A stretch of DNA of 64,000 nt, taken from contig JADNRV010000064.1 of NCBI GenBank assembly GCA_015499995.1, positions 124,001 through 188,000 of the forward strand, in the 5' to 3' direction. The translations under genes and the position numbers were made by a program. The first letter of the stretch is position 1. Each line of letters begins with the position of its first letter. The stretch is from Flammula alnicola (lineage: Eukaryota > Basidiomycota > Agaricomycetes > Agaricales > Strophariaceae). The notes under the pieces were generated by a model. It saw only the letters and a list, made by a program, of their open reading frames with translations, was not told the DNA's origin and made no database searches. Below, piece after piece: positions 11,638 to 22,894 of the stretch.

Positions 11638-12478
11638 CTAATGCGGATTCCGACGTCGCGACTGTTGGTACGCGTTAGAAGGTACGAAACCTCCGACGAA
11701 CGTATCATCGGGAGGTGGCATCTGCTGCAAGGGAAGTTGCCTCTGCCGCGGGTGCTGGTACGAGTATGGGTATCCAGGTGGATAAAGGGTAGGGGCCTGC
11801 GTCAATCCCCCTTGAGTTGCTTGATTTCCGCCCTATAGGCCTCAATTTCCGACTGATAATCTGCGATTTCCGCCTTGTATTCCACCCCCCGGCAAGCCAT
11901 ATCGGTTTCCATTTCCAGAATCTTTGCATTCGCGCGATTGAGTTCGAGGTGAGTCCGTCCGGCCGCTGTCTGGGCCGCCGCTACCTGCAACTTCGCTGTT
12001 TCATCGGCGTCCTTTGATTGTTGCGTCTCCTCTTGCCATCGCTTGATCGCACTTTCCAAGTCGCTGCATCGTTTCTTCAGCAAGTCCTTTTCCTCTTTCT
12101 CCTTCTGATACGCAACCTGCAAGCCCTGAACTTGTTTCGTCAACTCCGCCAATTTGTTCTCCTGAGGCGAGATGAGGATCATCATCGCTTGGGTTTCGCC
12201 AGACATGTTGGCAGTGTCGATGACGGGGTACATGCCTTCTCCGTCGTCGTCCGAGTCGTCATCGTCGTCCAACGTGGAATCCGTGGAATGAATGTGTTGT
12301 TTCTTGACCTGAGATGCGGAGGTGACGTGGTGCCGCTGTCTCCAAGTTGACTGTTCTTTCGTATGGTTTGGCCGCTTGCTGAATGATGTCCCTTGCAGGG
12401 TTTCGTTTTCTAGTATAGCTTGAATCGAAAAATCAGTCGAGAAGCCCACCAGTCATTGAAAATCGCCACATACGACAT
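11638..12478 (-). CDS. Coiled-coil protein with Pro/Tyr/Gln-rich tail; one-base frame break
   Basis: The - strand encodes an acidic run (DDDDDSDDDGEG) and then about 120 residues of heptad-rich helix (NKLAELTKQVQGLQVAYQKE and onward). That frame stops at 11802. In the next frame, with no gap, a Pro/Tyr/Gln-rich tail (YPPGYPYSYQHPRQRQ) stays open for 57 codons and stops at 11638. The switch falls on a run of five G (C at 11807-11811 on +), and a sixth would join the frames. A possible start is the ATG at 12478 (MSYVAIFNDW) followed by a short intron, but the phase does not close cleanly, so the 5' end is uncertain. Function unknown. It sits between two caspase-like genes. Confidence 0.5.
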
Positions 12479-13429
12479 GCCTATAGGATGTGGAGCTTTC
12501 TCCGTATTATAGGGAAGGCAAGGCTGGCGCTGATAGGAGTGGGGAATTGAAATCGTCGAACGATGGAACCCGTTAAATAAGACGCCGGCCGCTCATAGAC
12601 GTCTTACAATAAGATCCACGACGACGCGTTGCACTCCGAGTAGATCTCCGTATGAATAGCCTGCAAGTCTTCCCCCAAGCGCTCGTTCAAGACCACGCTG
12701 CACAGCATGAGCATGCTGATTAATTTATTCAAGGCATCAGGTTGTTGTGCTATTCTTGACATCAACTCATTGTTCTTTTTATTGAATCCATCACCAGGTT
12801 CCGATTAGACGAGCTCCATCCACGATGATCGGAGCACAAGGCCCGTACCATGCGGCAGATAGACGCCTGACTGAGGCTGACACAACTAATTAAACGCCCT
12901 CGGCAAAAGGCGATACATACGCCCGAGTGCCGCCGAAAAGGTACAGCCTTTGCGACCTCAGATTTACGTACTAAGCTATATTAATGGCCGTACGCTCAAG
13001 GATCCCGCAAGTTTCATAGAAGTCTCCCCTATCAAGCTTGCACTCAGACAACACGAGAATCGGCAATGAGGCACTCGGTACAGACCGAATACATTAATCA
13101 CCTGTGGAAGCTCAATCAGTGAGGAAGGTGTTTCTTGTAACGAACATCTCTAAAAACGTCCCGGTTTTCTTTAGAGATTTCTCCCGTCAGCGACAAGTCA
13201 ATCATGCCAGGTTCTTACGTTTGATTAATGATTCCTTACTTATCAACGATTTACTAAAATTGTTTAATTCAAGGTAAGCCTCTGGTTTCATCCGACCCTG
13301 TGCTGGTCGACGACTGAACAACAAACACCTCAAGCAGCAGAGGGCGGCACGATGATTTGTCCCCTACAGGGTATTTATACACAAACTTACGCAGAATAGC
13401 ACTCATACTATTTACTTGACCAGGACGCC
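12479..13429. other. Intergenic region, no gene seen
   Basis: About 950 bases upstream of both the coiled-coil gene (-) and the second caspase-like gene (+). No open frame with coding character. It should contain the two promoters, but no distinctive motif was found. Confidence 0.5.
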
Positions 13430-14335
13430 ATGTGCACCACTCCTAACATTGAAAGGTAAGTGCAATGCGACTCAAAGCTGGAATAAATTCGTTCATTCGC
13501 ATTTCAGATCCGACGAACATCCCAGGCTCTTCGCATTAACAATCGGGATAGACGAATACAGAAATTCCCAATATCTCAAACTCAAAGGTTGCATTGCTGA
13601 TGCCGACGCTATGGAAGAATACCTTCAATCGGAGTTGGACGTCCCGAAATCTCAAATTACGAGTCTTCGGAACTCGCAGGCAACAAGGCGTATGATTATA
13701 CAAGAAATACAGAACTTCGGCCAAAACCCCACCATCAAGTTTGGAGATCCTATCCTCATATACTACGCAGGACATGGCGGCGAAACATCTGCTCCTCCGG
13801 GATGGGATTGTGAAGGTTCTAAGACTCAGATGGTGATACCCTATGATTGTGAAGCGAAAGTTGATGGCGAGATCATTCACGGTATTCCAGACCGTACATT
13901 TGGATGGCTCCTGAAACAGTTAGCTGATAAGAAAGGAAACAACATTGTGAGTAGATTCGATCATACGAGTATTGGGTTGTATACTCATCGACGTTTGTTA
14001 TGATCTTGAAGACCGTTATTTTGGACAACTGTTTTTCTGGCTCTGGAACGCGTGCTGGGAAATTAACCTCTGAGCCTTCGAGCCGTCTGCGTGCCATTAA
14101 ATATAATCTGCAACTCCCGGCAGATCTCGACCATAAAATTCATCCTGAATTTCCAAAGACCGAGGGATCAGAATTGCCTCGGGTTTCGTCAATGGCGGTC
14201 TAAAATCACATGTCCTTCTGGCCGCTTGCAGCGCAGGGGAATATGCCAGGGAGGTTCATGGCCGAGGCGCCTTTACAAAGCGTTACTCGAGGCACTCAGC
14301 AATCTTGATATCGAAAGAGTGACGTACAGATAGGA

Positions 14336-14690
14336 ACTGCATTTCTTGGTTACACGTTTTTGTATTAGATGTATCTCATACATTTTTTACTTTTTTTTAT
14401 TTGACTGATTTTTTTTTTTTTTCAAGTCGATTGATGTCACGGCACGGTAGCGTCACGGTTCAATACCGTGACGCTTAGTGGTTGAATCATTTGACTTTAT
14501 ACAATTAAAATGCATAATCAGTCAGTTTCACGTTGCATAAAAAAATTTAAAAATTTATACGATATAATAATAAAAAATGTAACCGCAGAATACCTTGCAT
14601 TATACAGAGCTTTGCTTTATAAAATAGGTTCTCTGCCGATGTAGGAAATTTTTTATGCCGCATTAAACACAGTTTCTAACAACTAAGATA
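14336..14690. other. AT-rich insert or oversized intron in second caspase-like gene
   Basis: This 355-base stretch is far richer in A+T than its surroundings, with T-runs at 14391-14422 and A/T blocks at 14538-14580. It occupies the place of the 55-base intron at 9358-9412 in the first caspase-like gene. About a dozen codons expected before that intron are absent. I found no convincing terminal inverted repeats or target duplication. Confidence 0.5.
14449..14475. repeat. Perfect 11-bp hairpin with 5-base loop
   Basis: AGCGTCACGGT at 14449-14459 pairs exactly with ACCGTGACGCT at 14465-14475 across the loop TCAAT. A further half-site, GTCACGG, lies just upstream (14436-14442). The GC-rich stem stands out inside AT-rich DNA, as at the end or in the centre of some small mobile elements. 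Confidence 0.5.
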
Positions 14691-16152
14691 CCAGGCAAAA
14701 TCCTCAGTGTGAAGGCGACCACCAACAGCGTTTCATTTTTAGTGCTCAAGTACCCCGTCGGCACCGAGTCACCTATTCGACCGCCCTATGCGCAAAAACA
14801 AAGACTTTGACCCTTCAGGCGGGCTCCGCGCATGGAGTGACCATGGGATCTGTGTTTCGCATCTGGAGGGACAAGGAGAGCCGCTCCAAGAAAGAAAGCC
14901 ATTGGGAAATGTTACGATTTTCAAGATCGAACCATTCACTTCGGAGGCGAAAGTTGGTCCTGGTTTCCCGGCGCTCAATCGTTCTTCCTTCGTCTCAGAG
15001 CAGATCGAGTCGGGTGAAAAACCTAACTTGATTTTGTACATACCAGCGAGGAGCGAATGCAAGCGTTTTGAAGGGGTATTAAGGGCCATGAGGAGCCCTC
15101 AAGTAATCGAACGAATATTCTGTTATCACTATGGAAAGTGCAGACATCTCCATTGTACACGACGGAGAAAGATTTGCTTCGATACCAACAATCCAGAAGT
15201 GAACCAGTACGGCTTGAGGAGACTTCCACACACAGCAAGTCAGGATACAGACGCCATTTTTTTCCACAGAATTATTCACGGTCTTGCTCATTACGAATAT
15301 CAACTTCGTCGCACCGTTGGCCAACCGATCACGTTTCCAGTGGCATTCCTCTTCGTAACAAGGTGTTAATCGAATTTTTCAAAGTGAAAAAATTCACGCG
15401 CACGGACGAACCTGTTGACTTTGAAGGAGGAGACCTCAACGTCAGCGGAACGGGGATTGACTTCATCCAGGACGGTTCCTGGTATGTCATCAAAATCAGG
15501 AATGAGACCGAGGTAGACCTCTATCCATACCTTTTTTACTTCGATAACTGCGATCTGAGCATTAGTAAGTATATTTTTTATGCTGTGGCCTAGAACTTAG
15601 CTGATAATAAATTTACCCCTTCGAATCAAAGATTCGTTATATCAGCCACCTACCGCCGGCCAAAACAAGGTCGATCCGCCACTGAAGGCAGGCCAATCCC
15701 TCACTATCGGGTATGGGGGAGGAGGCGGGGCACCATTCTCCGTCGACATTCGAGAATCTCAAATCCTAGAAATTGGATTTTTGAAGCTTTTAATCACCAC
15801 TGAATATGTCGATTTTTCAGACATAGAACAGGCATCCCCTTTCCGAAGTCAGAGCGCTCGAACCATGACACATTATACGAGAAAGAAACATGGCTTTTGG
15901 GATACTGTTCTTATACCTTTCATCGTAAGACGGCTCCCTCTTTCTCAAGTGACCCCCGACGCCCAGTTGCCAACCGTAGGGAAGGTTCATGGAAAGGTTC
16001 ATGGAAAGCGCCCGTACGTTTGACTTCTTGGAGTATTTTGCCAACTAATCTTTGTTTCACGCAGTGTTTTTAGTATCAATAGCACATGGACATCAACGCG
16101 AGTCTTCACCTTGAAATAGAAAGAATACAGACATCTGAAATTTACTCCCATG

Positions 16153-16629
16153 CAGTTCGTACAAGCCGACGTTCAGCAATTAGCATCCTCTGGAGTGTAC
16201 ATCATCAAATCCAGTCCGACAACCTCGCGTCCCAATCGTCGTCTGACTATCTATAGGACAAAAATAAATTCCGGAAATGGGGCGCTGGTGGTAGTAAAAC
16301 AAAGCTGGATGACAAAAACATCGAAACCTGAGCATGTACTTGATTGCTCCTCAGGATCGACCAGCCTGGCATCGCAAAGTTACCATCAAGATGGTGCCGA
16401 GGAGACCACAGAGAAAACTCCCTGAGTCACTTCCAAACTTTCCCAGACTTCTCCCAGGGAAAGAGTGGGACGCCGCGTCCGGCGTTTCAGAAAGGCCATT
16501 AAAAATCTCGAAATGGTTCTAAACGATCTCAAAGCAGACAAAGTAAAGGCCTCCAACGAGACGCAGGAACTGAAAGTACGTTTGCGTAATATGGAAGAGA
16601 TCATGAGTCGATGGAAAGCGGAGGGTTGA
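16153..16629 (+). other. Possible small coding remnant with coiled-coil end
   Basis: An ATG at 16153 opens about 90 codons (MQFVQADVQQLASSGVYIIK). A different frame then gives a helical, coiled-coil-like end (NLEMVLNDLKADKVKAS) stopping at 16627-16629. It may be the displaced C-terminal coil of the second caspase-like gene, since the first copy also ends in a coil, or a separate small gene. I do not recognise a family. Confidence 0.5.
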
Positions 16630-17520
16630 ACGTTGTGGATATTTGAGGGCCAGGATATAAGAAGGTATTACGAGAAGGTCGTATGTCATTTAAATGTGTG
16701 AGTTCCAATTTAGGTAACTGTGGCGAGTCAAGCTAGTCAAGCTCAAGTGTGACACCCCACATATGATTTTGCTTTACTCTTTGGTGTGGATTTGCCGTTA
16801 TATTGTAGAGCATTGATATAACATATCTCTCCTCCTGACTGTCGCTCCCCCAGTATCCTCTGATTTCTAGTCTTTGGACACGATAATGTTATGGCATTTA
16901 TCTTTGCTGAAGGACTATCCAATGTCAGCAAAATGGTCATGAAGACAGGACGCTTTTCTGGATAAGAAGAGTATGGGTGATGCATATGTGGAAAGTATGA
17001 TTCTTGACAAAAAAATCCGACTAATATGATTATCTATGTCATCAGCATGGGCACAAAGATAATTTATATATAGTCGTCCTGTTGATATGACTCGACTTAT
17101 CTCTACTACACTGTAAACGGCGTAATGGAAGATCAAGTCAGACAGTGTTTGAGCTGCGAGAGAAACCATCACCCTTATAATCCATATGGTACCAAGGTCC
17201 CGAAATATTTCTATTTTCTATTCGCGCTCGATTATGGCTTGTCATCAGGTGCAGTGTGGCTCTATTCAATATGAAGATATCAGTTCTCTCACACCTGCCA
17301 GTGCAGAGATATGGGAACGACAGCACCTGTTGGTAGTTGCTCGGCAGCTCGGTTGATATGATCTAGACAGGTAGCATGGACGGGGGTTTGATCATCTCTT
17401 GACTGTAGAAGACAATCTTGACCTTAAGGGTTTAAAAAGGCGTGCAGAAACCATATAAGTAGGAGCACTTGCCTAGCAAAAAAATGAACGATAACGCCGC
17501 CACCCCTCAGTGCTCACGCC
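16630..17520. other. Intergenic region, no gene seen
   Basis: About 890 bases of mixed composition with short, non-coding-looking frames only. It lies upstream of the first ICMT copy and presumably holds its promoter. Confidence 0.5.
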
Positions 17521-18337
17521 ATGACGTCTCTTGCAAAACTCCCTGCAATATTGGTGGTGGCAATAGGAATACACGTTTCGCTGATTGGCCATCCCGGACC
17601 CACGACGGAAGTGTCGAAGGGCAAGTACACTCTGAAACAGCGGTTGCCAGCAATATTGACCTGGACCCAGGCCTTACTGAAGGTATGTGCTCAGATTAGA
17701 AGGTCCAATGAAGAGGTAGCTCAGTTGGAGTATTCATTCTGCGAACAGTATGCATGCTGGATACATGCCGCTATCGAGATAATTCTCATATCAGCAACGC
17801 TGTCTGCCAGTGGTGGCACACCCCAGGGCCCGTTCGGTCATTTCGTGACGCCGTGGATCAAGCGAGCAGCGTCGTTCTTGCTGCCCAACGGCAAAGTCGA
17901 AAATCCATCTTCCTCTCTCCCGTAACGCTGGCCTCTGCAGTTCTCGTTGGATTCGGTGCCGCTCTGCGTTACTTGTGCTACCGCGAAATGGGGAGGCACT
18001 TCACCTACTCCATCATCCTCGTGGAGAACCACAAGCTCGTGACAACGGGGCCTTACAGCGTCGTCCGGCATCCATCTTATACCGGCGCGACGTGCGTGTA
18101 CATCGGCGTATTTCTCTGGCATTTTGCGCCCGGGTCTTGGTTGCGGGAAAGCGGGTTTTATAAGGAAACGGCGGCGTGGTTGGTCTTGGTTCCCTTGATC
18201 CTGCGCACCCTTGCCGTTTTCGTGATGTTTGGACAAAGATTAGCCGTGGAGGACGCGCTAATGAAGAAAATTTTGGGAACCAATGGGATGAGTGGGCGGC
18301 GAAGGTTCCGTACTGTCTTATTCCTGGTATATATTGA
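17521..18337 (+). pseudogene. Isoprenylcysteine carboxyl methyltransferase copy 1, frame-broken
   Basis: ICMT/Ste14 enzymes are membrane proteins of the endoplasmic reticulum that methylate the C-terminal prenylated cysteine of CaaX proteins using S-adenosylmethionine. This copy starts MTSLAKLPAILVVAIGIHV and has an intron after LLK, with the next exon opening YACWIHAAIE. It carries the family motif NHKLVTTGPYSVVRHPSYTG and FAPGSWLRESG. Two frame changes are visible. One is near 17890-17910, between FLLPNGK and the hydrophobic segment before LRYLCYREMG. The other is near 18265, just before the conserved C-terminal end (WDEWAAKVPYCLIPGIY), which reads in another frame to the stop at 18335. The protein is therefore probably not made intact. 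Confidence 0.5.
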
Positions 18338-18673
18338 GGTCAAAGAGGAAGAATGGGCGAGATTGAAAATATTGGGCGTTGAAAACCTGGTTGAATGACA
18401 CATGAATTGGTCGAGATTCGCTTAGATTAGATTAGATAACACGACACCTCACGGACCCATCAGACGGCCGCTTCTCCTTATCTTACCCTCTGCTGTGTAC
18501 CATGACCATTCCCTTGTTAAAAATAACTCTGCTGTGTATGAAATATAAATAAGGTGAAAGGCTGCATAGTGAGGGTACCTTCGAATTCCACCACGGCACT
18601 CGCAAAAGTCCAGCGAGGAAGCGAAGAGCTAACGAGCAAGTTTCTAGAGGTTTTACGAGGGTCGAATCCCACC

Positions 18674-19435
18674 ATGTCGCTCGCAAAAGTCCCCGCGATT
18701 CTGATCATTGCAGCAGGCATACACATTGCAATACTCAAACCCGCACCTACAACACCAAAAACAGACAGCTTGTCAGGGACTTTCCTACGATACTGGATTT
18801 GATACTCACCTCAATGCAGGTAATAGCTACTTGATTCCAATTATTAAAAAATACCCATTAAATTAGCCAATATCACACACAGTACGCATGCTGGCTTCAC
18901 GCCGCCATCGAGCTCGCACTCATATTCACCTCCAACTTCCCCGCGTTCACATCCTTCCTCCTGCCCAATAAACTGGAACGTTGACCCCGCGGCATTCAGC
19001 AAGGTCTTCTTCTCCCCCCTTGCCCTCCTCGGCGCTTCTCTAGTCCTCTTTGGCAGCGCCTCCGCTATCTCTGCTTCATAGAGATGGGCAGCCGCTTCAC
19101 GTACCACGTAACCCTCCTCCCCAACCACATGCTCGTCACCACCGGTCCATACAGCATCGTGCGACACCCCTCCTACACCGGCGCGTATTGCCTGCACACA
19201 GGACTGCTCTTATACCATTCGCCCCGGGCGCGTGGCTGCGTGAGAGCGGCGCGTACCGCACGCCCGCCGCGGGGGTCGTTCTGCCCCTTTCATAATATTA
19301 TTCATCGCGTTTGTGTTTCAGATGTTTCTGAGGAGGACCGTTAGCGAGGACGCGATATTGAAGAAGCAGTTTGGGAGGGAGTGGGAGGCTTGGGCGGCGA
19401 GGGTAAGGTATCGCCTCGTTCCTGGTATCTATTGA
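18674..19435 (+). pseudogene. ICMT copy 2 (left arm of inverted duplication), frame-broken
   Basis: ATG at 18674 opens MSLAKVPAILIIAAGIHI. After an intron the second exon begins YACWLHAAIELALIF. The motif NHMLVTTGPYSIVRHPSYTG is intact. A stop or frame change lies near 18985 after FLLPNK. One base is lost near 19215, so the expected FAPGAWLRESG is in another frame. A further shift near 19290 precedes the C-terminal end (FGREWEAWAARVRYRLVPG), which stops at 19433. It mirrors the copy at 43042-43735. Confidence 0.5.
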
Positions 19436-20676
19436 ATGAATGAATTAGCGCCATCTGCTGTATGTAGAGTTGTATGGATTTTACTTTCTGGCATACAAGG
19501 CTACCACCTCGTCAGAGCCTCTTTTAGGTCTGAGAGCAGATGTGTTGGTGGCAGGTTTAGCGGGGAAGATTCGGTGTCCCGCTGAATCTTCTACGAGCTC
19601 AAGCCCAAGCACTTAACGTCCGCATAAAGCGCTCGATACATTTATCACAGTAAGCGCTCGACGCATCGAAGTAGCCGAGGCCACGCATGCAAGGGATGAA
19701 ACGAGGAAGAGAGGGGAAATGCTGTAAATGAAAGGGAGTTTGCGGGGCGGAAGAAAAGCGGAGGGGATGGAAGCCGAGCAGGCTACTTATTATGCCTGAG
19801 AAGAGCATGGGGGGTCGGCCGAGTACTAGTAGTGTAGTTTGACTCTGTGGGAAACGTCGAAACGGTCAGCATGCGATAGATCATGTCGACGCAACCTGTT
19901 ACATGTTACTTGTCACATGTCAGATCTCAAGAACCGCGCTCCGCTCGACTCGAGCCACCCTCAATCTTCGTGGCATATCCTTCTTCCCTGTCTCTACTCT
20001 CCGCTCTCTGCTCTCTCTCACCCTCTGAGTTCGTCCCTTATCCTTCCTCTCGACGTCCTCCCATCCAACTCGCTCATTTCTCTCCGAGTCCATTACGTTC
20101 CAGGAAGCCTTTCGCAATCCTATTAGCATGAGGAGTTGAGGTAGAAATGATCTCGAATTGTATCCCAACATGATCATAACTCAACACGATCTGAGACGTG
20201 CGCTTCTTCAGAAGAGATTCAGAAGTTATATCATCATATCGGACCGTCTCGCCTCCGACATCGAAGCAAGGGAGACATCGACTCAGAGAAAGACCAACCA
20301 TTTTTTGCTCGTTCAAGGAAGCGCGAAGTTTGACCCGGAGAGCGGCTTCATCTCGTAGAGTATATAGAGAGGTAGGTATATCTTGGTAATTTATTCATTT
20401 TGCCATAAAGTGACCAAATATTGTAACGCTTTTGCGAAATGAAAGGTTCTTCGAAGGAGAAAGAACCATGAGCAGGAATGATATGACTATGAAAGCACAA
20501 GTACTAGAATCTCGCGATCGTACGAACCAACTATCCAGACGGAAGAAACTACGCAAAGCTCATACAGAACCGTGATCGAGTAATTTCCTATCCTTCTTTG
20601 TTCAGACTTCCTTTATATTCACGCACATACTGCTGAAGGAATTGATTAGAACCCGAATATCCACCACCCCCAGAAT
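19436..20676. other. Intergenic region shared by both arms, no gene supported
   Basis: The part from about 19850 to 20390 is mirrored on the other arm at about 42100-42600 (for example a 60-codon frame near 20158-20358 matches one at 42102-42305 on the - strand). Both differ by indels, so they look like non-coding or decayed sequence. A pyrimidine-rich tract runs from 19970 to 20065. Confidence 0.5.
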
Positions 20677-21426
20677 CTAGGGAGGGCATTGAGTGCAGCT
20701 ATGCGTGCACGACATCGCCGTAGCAAGCTGAGGAATCGGATCGGCCATGCGCATAAAAGTCGCAAACTGGATCTTCGGATTGGCTATCTTCTGGCTAATC
20801 GGATCGGTTGAGGGGACCCACGACGTATGGTAGGTGTACTGAACCGATGCAGGTTTGGAACTGTGAACGATCTGGAGAACTTGCACTCGGTCTTCAGTTG
20901 GGTGGGTCTGCTCCCAAAAGACATGACCAGGCGCCAGCTCGTCAGGTTGAGGAGCGATGCCGACCCCCAAGACATCCAAGCCGATCGAATTTTCTCGAAG
21001 AATATCAGTGAATCTTCTCAAAAAGTCTTGATCAGGAGCGCCAGGGAGGCGGGAGGTTCCGTCGGTCAATCTGAACTCGAACGCGGTGAATGTGGACTGA
21101 GCCGTATCTGGGTTGGTAGTTATTAACCAGCGCTCCGGGATGATATTGGAAGATTTTTCGAGCCGTGGTGTTGTTTTCTGTGACCACTCGCTCTCCTCTG
21201 TGATGTTTTCTGTGACCATACGCTCGCCGGGTTTCAAAAGGTGGTGACGGTGGTTAAGGCAGACCGCATAAGCGGGATAGCCGGTGAATAAGTCTGCAAG
21301 CTGGGAGAAGAGCCTGAGGGAGCTCTGGGTGACGTTTGCAGCTTGCAGCTGGTCCTTGAATTTTTTGTCGGCTATTGGAATGGTAGGGAGATCATTGTAT
21401 CCGTTGTGGTCGATATCTGTACCCAT
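20677..21426 (-). CDS. Hypothetical protein with C-terminal CTHxCTxCPP tail (left copy)
   Basis: A single open frame of 249 codons starts MGTDIDHNGYNDLPTIPIAD at 21426. The centre contains NIIPERWLITTNPDTAQSTF and LDVLGVGIAPQPDEL, and the end is SCTHSCTQCPP. No signal peptide or membrane segment is obvious. The paralogue at 41147-41788 shares the start, the centre and the last residues but lacks about 25 residues before the tail. Both frames are open although their neighbours in the left arm are broken, which suggests real coding. I do not recognise the family. The terminal CPP is not a CaaX box, so a link to the neighbouring ICMT genes is not supported. Confidence 0.5.
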   Translation of the reverse strand: MGTDIDHNGYNDLPTIPIADKKFKDQLQAANVTQSSLRLFSQLADLFTGYPAYAVCLNHRHHLLKPGERMVTENITEESEWSQKTTPRLEKSSNIIPERWLITTNPDTAQSTFTAFEFRLTDGTSRLPGAPDQDFLRRFTDILRENSIGLDVLGVGIAPQPDELAPGHVFWEQTHPTEDRVQVLQIVHSSKPASVQYTYHTSWVPSTDPISQKIANPKIQFATFMRMADPIPQLATAMSCTHSCTQCPP

Positions 21427-22894
21427 TATGATATAGAGAGAGCGATGTGTAAACTGATGAGTGCGTTGTGGTGTCGAGAGGAGAACTCTTTGAATGGGGT
21501 GAGTTGCTGCTATGCCTATCGTCTATCAGGATTATATGCTGTCGTCTGAAGCGATGGTCGAATCTCGAATCTCGATAACGCACCCTTCCTCCTCATTCAA
21601 TGGAAAATCTATCAAGCGGTGGTCATGAAAAACGTGTCTTCAACTTGCAGCCAGTAAGCCGCAAGTATCACATCGATTCAACTCGTTTTCTTTGGGCGCT
21701 ATTGAATTCACCTCAAGGAAAACATGAGGAGGGTCATGTTGGTCAAAGAAGAGAGTCATACCGGCCTTCTTCGCTGTATAGAAAGAGGGCCTAAGAAAAG
21801 AAACTACGATATGAGCAGACAATCGATCATCAGATATGGTCGCTCCATGTCGCTTTGTCAGCCATTGGTATATAGCGCCCGTTGAGCGCTAGTACTACGA
21901 AGAAGCCTTAATTGTTATCAAGAACATTGCGGAGAAACGAGTTCTCCTTAAGGAGCGATGAGCATCGAAGTATACTGCACGTTGGTGTGACTGATGGAAA
22001 TTCAAATGCTTAAAAAGATATGCCACACGGAAGAAATAGGGCTGAGGGGAAGATTAGAATTCAAAATTAACTTCGAATCATCTTTTCATGCTGTGCGTGT
22101 AAACCTTTACGTCGCTATCTCTCGGAATCGGAATTACTTTCATAGTTATCTTAATGCCAGAAGGGCTGGAAACAATGTCCACGATACACGTGGAATCTGA
22201 ACGTTGGCAAGTTGAAAATGCCAGGTCCCAGTGTTGCAATGATGAAACACGACAAGAGCAGCAGTATCGTCTGTTAACTCTCGTGGAATTCCACAGCCTC
22301 AGGCCTCGTTTTGCGGAAGGACTGTGGCTCTATGTTTTAACGTATATCTGACTGATCAAAGTTTTTTATATCCCTTACTCGTTGCAGTTCCAATTGCCGC
22401 TCATGTAGATGGGTCATCAGAAGGTATACGTCCCTATTAGATACACCTGAGTCGAATTTGGTGAAGCCATCGCAAAAACTTAGGATGTGCTCCTCATTTG
22501 TAGGAGAAGTTGGACAGAGGAGGGCGCCGCTGTCACCGGCTCAGCGATGAGATCGCAGATGTCAGCGATAAAGTTTTGAGCGCCTAAGAAAGCATAAAAT
22601 TGTTGAAGGGGAAGGCCGATCGAAAGATGTTATAAATAAAAACCAGGGTTGAGGGGAAGATAAGAGTTTGACGTTTCATATTTGCTAAGGATAATCTAGG
22701 GTCCAGCTTCAAGTTGCCAGGCGTTTTCCGGAAATCGGAAAATTCGAGTGTGCTGTTGAAGTGCGGCCTGTCACTTGGCCACTTAAGAAGTTCTCCCCGT
22801 GTTGGTGTTGAGACTAAATAATCGTGGTCAAGGAAAAAAGGCCATTACAAGTGATGTCCAGTCATAAGTACTGATAATGAAAAGGAATCCTCTT
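21427..22894. other. Intergenic region, mirrored at 39424-41146
   Basis: No gene recognised. Segments such as 21870-21970 and 22640-22860 have counterparts in the right arm (about 40740-40810 and 39500-40260). Near 22650-22700 lies the sequence matching the flanks of the right-arm MITE, without the element. Confidence 0.5.

Larger units (their letters stand above)
13430..16023 (+). pseudogene. Second caspase-like (C14) gene, frame-broken
   Basis: It starts MCTTPNIER at ATG 13430, and after one short intron continues RLFALTIGIDEYRNSQYLKL. The His motif ILIYYAGHGG and a Cys motif LDNCFSGSGTR are both present; relative to gene 1 the usual His after the Cys is Phe. Downstream, SHVLLAACSAGEYAREVHG and KALLEALSNLD are in different frames (breaks near 14175 and 14275). 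After an AT-rich stretch the C-terminal half resumes at 14695 (NPQCEGD), with further breaks near 14900 and 15150-15200. It continues with LYPYLFYFDNCDLSI, LTIGYGGGGGAPFSVDI and IGFLKLLITTEYVDF, and stops at 16021. The resumption point matches an intron border in gene 1 (9413), so the two genes are duplicates. At least four frame breaks argue against a functional protein. The protease half alone might still be expressed. Confidence 0.5.

Noticed and set aside
17712..17732. GGTAGCTCAGTTGGAGTATTC resembles a tRNA D-arm/A box
   Set aside because: No matching T-arm/B box or foldable acceptor stem follows; it lies inside an ICMT intron.
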